Below are positions 48,252-57,333 of a stretch of 64,000 nt of DNA, in pieces. The position numbers and the translations under genes were made by a program. Below the pieces are notes generated by a model. It ran no database searches. It was not told the origin of the DNA and saw only the letters and a list, made by a program, of their open reading frames with translations. The stretch is taken from positions 62,001 to 126,000 of the forward strand of contig JAHDNF010000002.1 of assembly GCA_018435605.1 (NCBI GenBank). The letters are read 5' to 3'. Each line of letters starts with the position of its first letter. Position 1 is the stretch's first letter. The stretch comes from a bacterium. GTDB taxonomy: Bacteria; Auribacterota; Auribacteria; Auribacterales; Auribacteraceae.

Positions 48252-48821
48252 TCATAGGAGAATGGATATATCTTTACTGGCAAAAACATCGCCGTGACCG
48301 GGTACGATATAATCAGCTTTTTTAAGTATTATTTCCCTGCTTTTTAGCAACCTGTCGTTATCCTGCGCGAGGGTATCTATCTTCGGCCCGTTTTTATCCC
48401 AGAACACATCTCCGCATACGGCGTAAATACCGGCGGTAGTCTTGACAAACAGTGTAATATTATCATAGCTGTGCCCAGGTGTCATCTGTATAAAAATATC
48501 GTTGGAAAAATTCCGGCTCATTGTATTGTATATATATGAATGTCCGTCCCAAAGCCCCCAGTAATCTAACGATTTGGCGCGCGCAAACATACCTATATTT
48601 CTATAATGATCTAAATGAGAATGCGTTATAAATACATATCCGATATCATCCAAGGTTAAATACTCTCGGGCGAGAGCGGATATTATGATTTGTTGATCGG
48701 GGACAGTACCGGGATCGACTACTATATTAACACCGTTGTCACGAATGAGTGTTATAGTGGCGCATACAACATTTGTTTCGACAGTGTAATACCCGTTAAC
48801 TAGCACACACAGTTCAGCCAT
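48252..48821 (-). CDS. metallo-beta-lactamase-fold hydrolase
   Basis: The start at 48821 is chosen because AAAGG lies at proper spacing before that ATG; the in-frame ATG two codons upstream would sit on the ribosome binding site. The metal site is complete: THSHLDH, a later His in PGHSYD, the Asp in CGDVF, and the His in VPGHGD. The protein is about 190 residues, the usual size of a minimal metallo-beta-lactamase fold, and resembles MBLAC1-type proteins in VDPGT and YVFITHSHLDHYRN. The substrate is unknown. It opens the overlapping redox operon. Confidence 0.9.
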   Translation of the reverse strand: MAELCVLVNGYYTVETNVVCATITLIRDNGVNIVVDPGTVPDQQIIISALAREYLTLDDIGYVFITHSHLDHYRNIGMFARAKSLDYWGLWDGHSYIYNTMSRNFSNDIFIQMTPGHSYDNITLFVKTTAGIYAVCGDVFWDKNGPKIDTLAQDNDRLLKSREIILKKADYIVPGHGDVFASKDISILL

Positions 48822-49042
48822 AACCATCCTTTTATTTGAATTGTAGCGGCTTTTCAAAATTGTAACAAAGACACGCCAAACTGGCAATAGTAGCAGGCAA
48901 TTTTTTTAGTAAAATTATTAAGCGTCAAATATAATTTGATTTTTAGAAGGATTGTCTTTATTGTTGAAACGTCTTAGAGATTTTTATCCGGCTATCCACA
49001 GATACCTATACAACCGAAGATATAAAAAGGAGTTTTAAAAAT

Positions 49043-49828
49043 ATGAATACACCCGATCACCCGCTCGACACTCTGGCAGGTATCATGAAAAAATTGCGTT
49101 CACCGGAAGGCTGTCCGTGGGATAAAGAGCAGTCCCATGAAACTATCAAGCGGTACATTATCGAAGAAGTGTACGAATTTGTTGAAGCTGTAGAAGAAAA
49201 CAACCCCGCAAAAATGAAAGACGAGCTGGGCGACCTGTTATTCCAAATCATTTTTCACTGCCAACTTGCAGAAGAAGAAAATCATTTTTCCATATACGAT
49301 GTTATCAAATCGTCCGCGGAAAAAATGATACGCCGCCACCCTCATGTTTTCGGCGACAAAAAACTCGATAAAGCCCATGAAGTTATAGATCAGTGGGAAA
49401 AAATCAAGGCGGACGAGCATCATCACAAAGAGAGAGTCTCTATTCTCGACGGAATACCGTCTCATTTACCGTCACTGATACGAGCGTATAAAGCTCAGAA
49501 AAAGGTTGCGCGAGTCGGATTTGACTGGAGCAGAACAGATCAGATCATCGAAAAAATAGAAGAGGAGCTACGGGAAACAAAAGACGCTATCGCCAAAGGA
49601 AGTCATGAACACATAAAAGAAGAAATAGGCGATCTTTTTTTTGTGGTAGCCAACCTTGCGCGTTTTTTAAATTATGACCCTGAAGAACTATCGAGAAAAG
49701 CGGTAGACAAATTCATCCGCCGATTCAGAAAAATCGAGTTGGAACTGCAAAACCGCGGATCATCCGTCCACAAAAGTACTCTTGAAGAGATGGACGAGAT
49801 ATGGAATCTGCACAAAAAATCCGAATAA
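49043..49828 (+). CDS. mazG: nucleoside triphosphate pyrophosphohydrolase
   Basis: The 261-residue protein has the two tandem MazG domains of the housekeeping enzyme, which hydrolyses NTPs to NMP and pyrophosphate. The N-terminal domain has LRSPEGCPWDKEQSHETIK and the metal-binding EEVYEFVEA / KDELGDLLFQI pairs. The C-terminal domain has a VGFDW segment, EEELRETKDA and EEIGDLFFVV. An AAAAGGAG ribosome binding site precedes the ATG. Its stop codon touches the stop of the minus-strand nuclease gene with no space between them, so no terminator separates the two. Confidence 0.96.
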   Translation: MNTPDHPLDTLAGIMKKLRSPEGCPWDKEQSHETIKRYIIEEVYEFVEAVEENNPAKMKDELGDLLFQIIFHCQLAEEENHFSIYDVIKSSAEKMIRRHPHVFGDKKLDKAHEVIDQWEKIKADEHHHKERVSILDGIPSHLPSLIRAYKAQKKVARVGFDWSRTDQIIEKIEEELRETKDAIAKGSHEHIKEEIGDLFFVVANLARFLNYDPEELSRKAVDKFIRRFRKIELELQNRGSSVHKSTLEEMDEIWNLHKKSE

Positions 49829-50461
49829 CTATATTCGATTTCGTGTCAAGCCGCCTAATCCGGGCGATTCGTCCCATAACCCTCTGGAATTTTCGCGCGC
49901 TTGACGTTGCGCCTCGATAAAACGATCTCGGTACTCCTGTTTGAATGGAAATCTTAAATATACAAGCCCGTATCCCTGAGCAATAATCTGTTCGTTGAGC
50001 ATAGTGCCGTCGGATAAAAACACAAAAGCGAGAATGCGCCCATACTGGTCGTACTTCTCGCTACCTGTTTCGAGACGGACATATTTGCCTTCGCACAGTT
50101 TCTGAGTAAACCTATATGACCGCTCGCCGAGACTCTGTATTACAGACGGTTCAAGTGATGAATCTTTTGCATCCCTGAACAATTTGTCGGACTCATAGTA
50201 TTCCGGCGTATCCACGCCGATCAGACGTATTCTTTTTCCGGATTCAATCCGCAAAGTATCGCCGTCAACAACTTCTTTTATATACAAACTGGAAAAATCG
50301 GACTGACCGGAATGACGTCTTTCGGCTATCCGGTCGTAAATAGCGTTTCGCTCTATCGCAAATACTATAACGACAAAAATACCCAGTATAGCGGCTATTA
50401 TAGAAGGCGCTTTACGGTTGTACGACGGCCGGTAGCGTTTTTCAAAATTTTTTCGTTTCAA
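49829..50461 (-). CDS. membrane-anchored staphylococcal-nuclease-type thermonuclease
   Basis: The 210-residue protein has one membrane anchor (about 19-36) followed by an SNase domain. The catalytic set is complete: DGDT with Asp68, Arg79, Asp84 and Glu87 in VDTPE, and Arg142 in YGRILAF. It should cut DNA or RNA outside the cytoplasm, with calcium. The start is a TTG that overlaps the ftsZ stop by four bases (TTGA), so it is translationally coupled to the division operon. The reason for its linkage to ftsZ is unknown. Confidence 0.9.
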   Translation of the reverse strand: MKRKNFEKRYRPSYNRKAPSIIAAILGIFVVIVFAIERNAIYDRIAERRHSGQSDFSSLYIKEVVDGDTLRIESGKRIRLIGVDTPEYYESDKLFRDAKDSSLEPSVIQSLGERSYRFTQKLCEGKYVRLETGSEKYDQYGRILAFVFLSDGTMLNEQIIAQGYGLVYLRFPFKQEYRDRFIEAQRQARENSRGLWDESPGLGGLTRNRI

Positions 50462-51861
50462 AAATCCCGTCCTGCCAGCTTTTTCTTTTTACGCAAGAAC
50501 GCCGGTATATCCAGATTACGTCCGGCATATACCGTCGGGTCGGTTTCTTCGAAAAATTCACCTTGCGACGATTTGAATTGGATCACATTCTCACGCCGCA
50601 GGGTTACCGGTTCTTCAGGCAGTTCAGGTTCGTCCTCAGGGCTGGTTTCGCTATCAGCGGTCAGTTCGTCAACATCTTCTGTTTCGCCGTAGTGGACAGA
50701 CCGGCTTGCAACAGGTTGCGCCGGTTCTTCACGAAGTATCAGGCTGTCCGCATCGGTATCTGCGGAAATTGTTTCATCATTAACGGTTTGCAGGTCTTCT
50801 TGATTATCGGCAGGCACAATCTGTTTATAGCGCGTCTGATCGAATTGATGCTGTTCAGTCTGCGAAGACGATGTCTTGTAAGTTTTTACAGTTTGTTCCC
50901 TAGCATCGGTTGCCAATCCGGTAGCTATAAGGGTAACCATGGCTCGGTCTGATATTTCATTGTCGATGATAGCGCCTATCAAAATATTGGCGTCGTCCTC
51001 GGCAATTTCATGAATCGAACCTATCGCGTTATTAACCTCATAGAGCGATAAATCTCTTCCTCCGACAATACTTATAAGAATACCTTTGGCGCCGCTTAAT
51101 TCCCGAGTTTCTAGTAGCGGGCTGGCAAGCGCGGATTGAATAGCTTTTACCGCTTTGTCTTTACCGGTTCCCTCGCCGAACCCGATGACTGCGCCGCCTT
51201 TGATGGATAAAATTGTCTCTATGTCGGCAAAATCCAGATTGATCATTCCGGGCAGGATAATTACCCGAGATATAGATTCAACTGCCTGATACAATATCTG
51301 ATCGGTCAAACGATAAGCGTCGTACAGCGGGGTATCCTGATTTATCATATTGAAAACTTTGTCGTTGGGAATACAAACAATGGTATTTACATGATCGCGA
51401 AATTCCTTTAACCCCTGATCCGCCTGCGCCATCCGCCGTTTTCCCTCGAAAGTAAAAGGTTTTGTAACGACCCCTACTGTAAGAATACCAAGTTCTTTCG
51501 CTATTTGAGCTACTACCGGCGCGGCGCCCGTACCTGTGCCGCCTCCAAACCCTGCGGTAACAAAAAGGATATTCACTCCTTCGATAGATTCTTTTATAAG
51601 GTCCCTGTCGTCAAGAGCCGCCTGCCGTCCCAAATCGGGGTTACCGCCGGTTCCCATACCGCGGGTAGTTTTTTTTCCTATTTGAATTTTTTCAGGCGCT
51701 CTGGAACGTCCCAATACCTGAACATCTGTGTTCATCACAGCAAAATCAACTCCCTTGATACCCATTTCAGACATATGATCAACCGCATTACTGCCCCCGC
51801 CGCCCACACCGATTACTTTTATACGGGCAATTTGCTTATCTATTTCTTCGAATTTCAGCAT
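50458..51861 (-). CDS. ftsZ: cell division GTPase FtsZ
   Basis: The 467-residue tubulin-like GTPase forms the division ring. GGGTGTG is at 106-112 and the T7 loop NLDFADI at 208-214, so GTP binding and hydrolysis should be intact. The globular core ends near 315. A long acidic linker (about 320-445) makes the protein larger than the usual 380-400 residues, and it ends in the conserved tail DIPAFLRKKKK that binds FtsA. A GGAGG ribosome binding site lies before the ATG, just 10 bases from the ftsA stop. Confidence 0.98.
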   Translation of the reverse strand: MLKFEEIDKQIARIKVIGVGGGGSNAVDHMSEMGIKGVDFAVMNTDVQVLGRSRAPEKIQIGKKTTRGMGTGGNPDLGRQAALDDRDLIKESIEGVNILFVTAGFGGGTGTGAAPVVAQIAKELGILTVGVVTKPFTFEGKRRMAQADQGLKEFRDHVNTIVCIPNDKVFNMINQDTPLYDAYRLTDQILYQAVESISRVIILPGMINLDFADIETILSIKGGAVIGFGEGTGKDKAVKAIQSALASPLLETRELSGAKGILISIVGGRDLSLYEVNNAIGSIHEIAEDDANILIGAIIDNEISDRAMVTLIATGLATDAREQTVKTYKTSSSQTEQHQFDQTRYKQIVPADNQEDLQTVNDETISADTDADSLILREEPAQPVASRSVHYGETEDVDELTADSETSPEDEPELPEEPVTLRRENVIQFKSSQGEFFEETDPTVYAGRNLDIPAFLRKKKKLAGRDF

Positions 51862-51871
51862 GGAGCGCCTC

Positions 51872-53113
51872 CTAAAAATATTTTTTTACCATTTCGCGCA
51901 TCGAATGCAATACTTTAACCACAATTCCCGGGTCATCCATCATTACGTAGCTTTGGTCTACATAATGTTCCAAACCGAACAACACTAGTCCGACACCGGT
52001 CGAATAAATGGGGCTTTGGTAGTTATCGTTCAAACCGGATACATCTCGGGGAATCCCTAACCTTACCGGTACATGAAAAACATGGTTCGCAAGATCCAGC
52101 GTGCCGGGCATAAGCGATGCGCCGCCAGTCATGACTATACCTGCGCCTATCTGATTGCCATATTCGGTATTATCGATTTCAACCTTGATGATTTCGAGTA
52201 TTTCAGACATACGAGCGTTAATAACGTCGCTTAAGTCTTTGCGCAACATACTGCGCGCAGGATACCCGAACGTTCCGGGCAGAATAAACTCCTCATGATT
52301 GCCGATCATATCGCTGAGTGCGCATCCAAACTTCTTTTTCACATCTTCGGCTCGTGCGGTAGGTATATTGAATCTGATCTTAATATCGTTGGTAACATGG
52401 TCTCCCCCAATAGCCAGCACTCCGGAATGGCGTAGCGACCCGTCGATAAAAATAGCGTAATCGGTAGTACCGCCTCCGATATCTATCAATACCACTCCGG
52501 ATTCTTTTTCCTCTGGCTTGAGGGTAGCTTCACTGGAAGCTATGGGTTGCAAAATAATTCCTGAAACATCTATATTAGCCTGATTGATGCTTTTAACGAT
52601 GTTCTGAACCGAAGTAACAGACGCGGTGATTATATTTACCGACGCTTCCAGACGAGTGCCGATCATACCTTTGGGTTCAAGTATTCCGCCTTGTCCGTCT
52701 ACCCTGTATTCCTGAGGTATGACATGTATAATTTCACGTTCCAGCGGCAAAGATACGGCCTTAGCCGCATCGTGAACTTTTTTGATATCTTCGTCGGTAA
52801 TTTCGCCGCGATTGCCCGATATAGGCACTATCCCTTGACTTGATATACTTTGAATATGCCCGCCGGCAATACCGGCAAACACAGAATTTATTTCAACACC
52901 AGCGACCTCTTCAGCCTGCGAAACCGATTTTTCAATAGCCTCAACAGTCTTTTCGACATTGACCACAACACCTTTGCGCAACCCCTGCGACGGGGCATGC
53001 CCTATGGTAAGTATAGCCAGATCGCCACTAGCGGTTCGCTCCGCGACAACAGTACAAATTTTATTTGTTCCTACATCTAGCCCGACAATAATATCGCCCG
53101 TTTTTCGTATCAT
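51872..53113 (-). CDS. ftsA: cell division protein FtsA
   Basis: The 413-residue actin-like protein tethers FtsZ to the membrane. Motifs are the phosphate-1 loop GLDVGTNK near 11, the phosphate-2 segment DIGGGTTDYA near 211, the adenosine motif GIVMTGGASLM near 324, and the C-terminal amphipathic helix VVKVLHSMREMVKKYF for membrane binding. The ATG directly follows the ftsQ stop (TAA-ATG), and a GAGG sequence inside the ftsQ end serves as ribosome binding site. Confidence 0.97.
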   Translation of the reverse strand: MIRKTGDIIVGLDVGTNKICTVVAERTASGDLAILTIGHAPSQGLRKGVVVNVEKTVEAIEKSVSQAEEVAGVEINSVFAGIAGGHIQSISSQGIVPISGNRGEITDEDIKKVHDAAKAVSLPLEREIIHVIPQEYRVDGQGGILEPKGMIGTRLEASVNIITASVTSVQNIVKSINQANIDVSGIILQPIASSEATLKPEEKESGVVLIDIGGGTTDYAIFIDGSLRHSGVLAIGGDHVTNDIKIRFNIPTARAEDVKKKFGCALSDMIGNHEEFILPGTFGYPARSMLRKDLSDVINARMSEILEIIKVEIDNTEYGNQIGAGIVMTGGASLMPGTLDLANHVFHVPVRLGIPRDVSGLNDNYQSPIYSTGVGLVLFGLEHYVDQSYVMMDDPGIVVKVLHSMREMVKKYF

Positions 53114-53959
53114 TTAATTCCTCATCACTACTGGAACGTTTTCGAATCTAAGGTCAACCGAGTCAAAATAAGACCTGCGGCCTGCAAGGTCGGTTACTAT
53201 AGTATACAATTTTTCGAACCGGTAAGAAAAATCCATATCGCCCAGAATAATCTGCTGGTCTTTTCCGGTAACAAAAATGACCGTGTCCGATTTTGACATA
53301 TCGATAGTGCAAACATTAATAGTATTTTTTACCGCGCTGTCATTAAAAGCCCTAACAGCCTGCAATGCCAACTGCAACTGAGTTTCTTCCAGCCGTGTTC
53401 CGAAGTTAATTACCGGTATATCTATTCCTACGACAACCGGTAATGTCGGATCGGCTTGGCGCGACATGGTATCAAGGATGACACCGTCCTCGTCAACAAA
53501 AAAGTAACATCCTTTGTAAAACTGAAATATCGGAAACCTTTCGGATACCCGTACGATAATTTTGGCCGGATACTGTTTTTCGATTAAAACACCTTTTATT
53601 GAGGGCAATTTCAACAATTCTCTCGTACATTGCTTGACATCAACGCTAAACAGATTCAAACCCTCGCTAATCCCCATAGTGTCCAGTATCTGATGCCGAG
53701 AAATAAGCACATTGTTTTCGACAACAATATCCTGTATATTAAACGCCTCGTCGGTAGACATATATTTATTTACATACCACCCGAATAAAGCAATAACACC
53801 TACAACAACCACAAAAATAGCTAAATGTAAACCGAATACGGCGTATTTCTGCGACTCCCCCCTGTCTTTCCTGCGTGTGTTCAAATGAACGAAATAACGG
53901 TTCTGTTTGTTCTTTCGTTTCTTTTTACGGTTCGTAGAAGACGACGATAAAAAAGGCAT
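53114..53959 (-). CDS. ftsQ: cell division protein FtsQ
   Basis: The 281-residue protein has a basic cytoplasmic N-terminus (NRKKKRKNKQNR), one membrane helix (about 44-64), a POTRA domain (IQDIVVENNVLISRHQIL, LFSVDVKQC) and the FtsQ beta domain to the C-terminus. It bridges early and late division proteins. The ddl gene that often precedes it is absent here; murB lies directly upstream with only six bases between. Confidence 0.9.
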   Translation of the reverse strand: MPFLSSSSTNRKKKRKNKQNRYFVHLNTRRKDRGESQKYAVFGLHLAIFVVVVGVIALFGWYVNKYMSTDEAFNIQDIVVENNVLISRHQILDTMGISEGLNLFSVDVKQCTRELLKLPSIKGVLIEKQYPAKIIVRVSERFPIFQFYKGCYFFVDEDGVILDTMSRQADPTLPVVVGIDIPVINFGTRLEETQLQLALQAVRAFNDSAVKNTINVCTIDMSKSDTVIFVTGKDQQIILGDMDFSYRFEKLYTIVTDLAGRRSYFDSVDLRFENVPVVMRN

Positions 53960-53965
53960 ATTTTC

Positions 53966-54886
53966 TCATCTCCAAATGGTTAGTTCGAGTTCGAGCTCAA
54001 TATTCCGCTCCGATCTCGCTTTATTTATCAACCGTTCAATCAATGTCAAAATATCGCTACTTCCGGCGTTTGATTTATTAACAATAATATTCGCATGTTC
54101 GATCGACACACATGCACCTTGTTGGGCGATGCCTTTGCATCCGAGTTCATCAAGCAGTTTGCCAGCCGGAATCGACGGCGGATTTTTAAATACGCATCCC
54201 GCATGACGCCCCGGCGGTATTTTTCTTTTTCGTTCTGCACTTATAGCTGTCATCCGTTCGCTGATTGCAGAAACATCATCGGCACTAAAAGCCATGTCCG
54301 CATATACAAGGATTTCATCAGGTTCACAAGGGCCTTGACGATACCCTGTAAGCCTTTGAGAGAGATCAATCGTATGCAAACATCCGTCCGGTTTCATGAC
54401 TGTAATTGATTCGACCGATTCGCAAATATCATGGCCGTATGCCCCTGCGTTGAGTCTAACCGCTCCGCCGAGCGATGCCGGTATACCAACCAGCCACTCG
54501 CAACCCGACAAACCTGCTTTGCAAGTTACTCCGATAAGTTTTTGCAACGACACTCTGGAACCAACGCGAAACCGTGCCTCATCAAGCCTTTCACATAATA
54601 AAAAAGGTAGTCCTGTCAGGCGGACAACCGCGCCGCATATACCCTCGTCGGCAATAAGAACATTTGTACCGAACCCCAGAACGTTAAGCGTTATACTATG
54701 GATATTACAGAACATGACGACATTTTTCAGTCCTTCAATGTCGTATATATCACAAAAAAAATCTGCTTTCCCGCCGCAATGGAAACCGGTGTATCTAGCA
54801 AGAGTACGACCGCTTTGTACCAATCCTTCAGAAGGATTCTTCTGAAAATACATTTCTAAAGGAACAAACTGCGAAAGCACGGTCAT
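53966..54886 (-). CDS. murB: UDP-N-acetylenolpyruvoylglucosamine reductase
   Basis: The 306-residue FAD enzyme reduces UDP-GlcNAc-enolpyruvate to UDP-MurNAc. FAD motifs are GFGTNVLI near 71 and GIPASLGGAVRLNAGAYG near 134-150. The proton-donor position, Ser in many MurB enzymes, is Cys in GCVFKNP; Cys occurs at this place in part of the family. Length and the short TGYR loop fit the type II group. It starts one base after the murC stop. Confidence 0.95.
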   Translation of the reverse strand: MTVLSQFVPLEMYFQKNPSEGLVQSGRTLARYTGFHCGGKADFFCDIYDIEGLKNVVMFCNIHSITLNVLGFGTNVLIADEGICGAVVRLTGLPFLLCERLDEARFRVGSRVSLQKLIGVTCKAGLSGCEWLVGIPASLGGAVRLNAGAYGHDICESVESITVMKPDGCLHTIDLSQRLTGYRQGPCEPDEILVYADMAFSADDVSAISERMTAISAERKRKIPPGRHAGCVFKNPPSIPAGKLLDELGCKGIAQQGACVSIEHANIIVNKSNAGSSDILTLIERLINKARSERNIELELELTIWR

Positions 54887-54887
54887 A

Positions 54888-56273
54888 TCAAACCCGCGTC
54901 AAAAATATTTTTTCCAGTTTTTTCACAAATTCCGGCGCACAAGAACCTATTGTTCCTGCCCCCATGAAAACGACAAGATCGCCCGATTTCACAATAGCCA
55001 GCACACTGTCTATAATTTCATTAAAATCAGATATATACGATATATTACCTGAGCGCTGTTCAGCGACTGTTTCAAAAACAAACCGGCCGGTTACTCCAGC
55101 GATAGGAATTTCATCTGCAGTGTAAATATCCGCCAAAAACAACTCGTCCGCTTCTATAAACGCATCTGCAAGAGATGAGGCTATCTGTTGCGACCGTGTA
55201 TATCGATGCGGTTGAAAAACGCAAATCACCCTGCCGGTATGCCACTGTTTAAGCGATTTGAGCATAGCCGCTATTTCAGTAGGATGATGAGCATAATCTT
55301 CTATTACTCTTATACCGTTAACGATTCCCCAATCTTCCATACGGCGTTTTACGCCCCTATAAGTTTGAAACGCTTTCTTAACCGCATCCATAGGGATATT
55401 GAGCAACCGCGCGCAGGTTATTGCCGCCAGCATGTTGGTAACAAAAAGGTTCCCGCGCAAAGCGGTTTTAAAGGTATATGCCGACGACCCTATAGAAACA
55501 TCTATCGCCATAGCTTCGTTCGCGTACCTTACAGAGGAAATGTCGGCGGTGATTGTATCCGGATGATCGAACAGTACTAATTTATCAGTATCAATCGATA
55601 CGATAAGACCGAGCAACTCTTGATCTTTCGCATTTATTACGATTTTACTCCGAACCTTTCTTACGAGACGCGCATAAGCATTCATCATATTTATTTTAGT
55701 ACCATAATTCTGTATATGGTCGTCATCTATATTGAGCATGACCAGAATATCCGGAGTAATCATCTCCATAGACCCGTCGCTTTCATCCGCCTCTGTTATA
55801 ACTAAGTCCGAGTTGCCTACAACGACATTGGTGTCGAAATTGTTCATTATTCCGCCTACGAGAGCACTGCAGTCGCACCCCCCGGCAGTAGCAATCCACG
55901 AAATAAGCGCGGCGGTCGACGTTTTTCCGTGAGAGCCGACAACGGCAACCACTTGTTTAGGTTCAAGAACATTTGCAAGAAACCTTCCGCGCCCGATAAT
56001 GGGAATATCGAGTTGTTGCGCTCGCATATACTCGCAGTTGTCCGATTTAATTGCCGACGAAACTACCACCGCATCACAGCCTGACGGTACGTTTGCCGGA
56101 TCATGTCCTATAATAACGGGTATATCGGTCAACCGGTCGGTAAAGGGTGATGTTCGTGCATCGGATCCTGTTACCACCGCGCCCTGTGCTCTGGCAAAAA
56201 CAGCCAGAGCGCTCATACCGCACCCTCCGATCCCGATAAAATGGTACTTTTTATTTTTTAAGTAACCCTGCAT
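54888..56273 (-). CDS. murC: UDP-N-acetylmuramate--L-alanine ligase
   Basis: The 461-residue Mur ligase adds L-alanine to UDP-MurNAc. Motifs are the N-terminal GIGGCGMSALA near 14, ATP loop GSHGKTST at 113-120, TEADESDGS, EDYAHHPTE, and FQPHRYTR in the C-terminal domain. The ATG lies inside the last codons of murG (23-base overlap), so it is translationally coupled, with a weak ribosome binding site. Confidence 0.97.
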   Translation of the reverse strand: MQGYLKNKKYHFIGIGGCGMSALAVFARAQGAVVTGSDARTSPFTDRLTDIPVIIGHDPANVPSGCDAVVVSSAIKSDNCEYMRAQQLDIPIIGRGRFLANVLEPKQVVAVVGSHGKTSTAALISWIATAGGCDCSALVGGIMNNFDTNVVVGNSDLVITEADESDGSMEMITPDILVMLNIDDDHIQNYGTKINMMNAYARLVRKVRSKIVINAKDQELLGLIVSIDTDKLVLFDHPDTITADISSVRYANEAMAIDVSIGSSAYTFKTALRGNLFVTNMLAAITCARLLNIPMDAVKKAFQTYRGVKRRMEDWGIVNGIRVIEDYAHHPTEIAAMLKSLKQWHTGRVICVFQPHRYTRSQQIASSLADAFIEADELFLADIYTADEIPIAGVTGRFVFETVAEQRSGNISYISDFNEIIDSVLAIVKSGDLVVFMGAGTIGSCAPEFVKKLEKIFLTRV

Positions 56274-57333
56274 TTTTCAATTCATCCATAATATGTTTGC
56301 CTGCGTCGCTGATGGCCAATTCCAACATGGAAACGCGCATAGTTTCAAGAATAGCATGATTTTCAAAATAATGCATTATCTTATCCGCTAAAATTTCAGG
56401 TGAACAATTTTTTTCTTCTATAAGATCTACCGCGCCGGCATCGGCAAATACTTTCGCGTTGTAGTACTGATGATTATCCGTTGCGAACGGGTACGGAATC
56501 ACAACCGAAGGTATACCTGCAATGGCAAGTTCGCTTAAACTTCCTGATCCTGCACGCGATACGGCCAGATCACATACCGAATAGATTTCGCTCATAGCCG
56601 CATAAAACTGAAAACAACGGTTTTCAAATCCCATCGACTCATATAGATTTCGCGTCTGAGCAACAGGATTTTTGCCAAGCAGATGAATGAATCGTATTTT
56701 GTCTTTGTACATGGACAACGCATTTAGCATATCCGGCAACCAGCGGTTAAAAACAGCCGCGCCTTGACTTCCGCCCGCAATCAATACTGTAAACCGGTCG
56801 TTTTTGTCGGATTTAGGCTGTCCTACCGCTTTACTGCGAACAGGTATTCCAACTGTCTTAATTTTATGTTTGACCGACTGCTTCCAGTAAGGTTCTGATT
56901 CAGGCAAGCCGGCAAAAATAATTTTCGCGAACGAAGCCAATATCCGGTTGACTTTTCCGGGGACAGCGTTCTGTTCGTGTATACACACCGGAATTCTCAA
57001 CAGACAGGCCGCTACGCACGGAGCGAACGACACGTATCCTCCGAACCCGATAATAACCGCCGGTTTTTCTTTTTTGAGTATGGTCATAGATTTGATAATA
57101 GCGCCGGTCATCGATACTGCAAAACGGATTACCTTGATAAAATTATTTCTGTTAAATCCGGTAGCATGCAAAGTATAAACCGGTACTTTCCAATCGGTGT
57201 AATATGCCGAATCACGCGGCGAATTGAAGAAAATCACCTTAGCCGCAGAATCATAACGCTCTATCGCCTCAGATAAAGCTATAGCCGGAAACAGATGTCC
57301 GCCCGTTCCTCCGGCAGAAATAGCAATTTTCAT
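56251..57333 (-). CDS. murG: UDP-GlcNAc:undecaprenyl-PP-MurNAc-pentapeptide GlcNAc transferase
   Basis: The 360-residue GT28 glycosyltransferase makes lipid II at the inner membrane face. Motifs are GGTGGHLFPAIAL near 8-20, the HEQNAVPGKVNR segment, AGGSQGAAVFN, and the donor-binding SRAGSGSLSELA and PYPFATDNHQ stretch. It starts one base after the ftsW stop. Its end overlaps murC. Confidence 0.97.
   Translation of the reverse strand: MKIAISAGGTGGHLFPAIALSEAIERYDSAAKVIFFNSPRDSAYYTDWKVPVYTLHATGFNRNNFIKVIRFAVSMTGAIIKSMTILKKEKPAVIIGFGGYVSFAPCVAACLLRIPVCIHEQNAVPGKVNRILASFAKIIFAGLPESEPYWKQSVKHKIKTVGIPVRSKAVGQPKSDKNDRFTVLIAGGSQGAAVFNRWLPDMLNALSMYKDKIRFIHLLGKNPVAQTRNLYESMGFENRCFQFYAAMSEIYSVCDLAVSRAGSGSLSELAIAGIPSVVIPYPFATDNHQYYNAKVFADAGAVDLIEEKNCSPEILADKIMHYFENHAILETMRVSMLELAISDAGKHIMDELKNAGLLKK

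Noticed and set aside
47608-48821. Flavodiiron protein split into two genes (metallo-beta-lactamase fold plus flavin protein)
   Set aside because: The metallo-beta-lactamase protein has the mononuclear/zinc-type HSHLDH layout rather than a clear di-iron site, and the flavin protein is a split-barrel reductase, not a flavodoxin domain.
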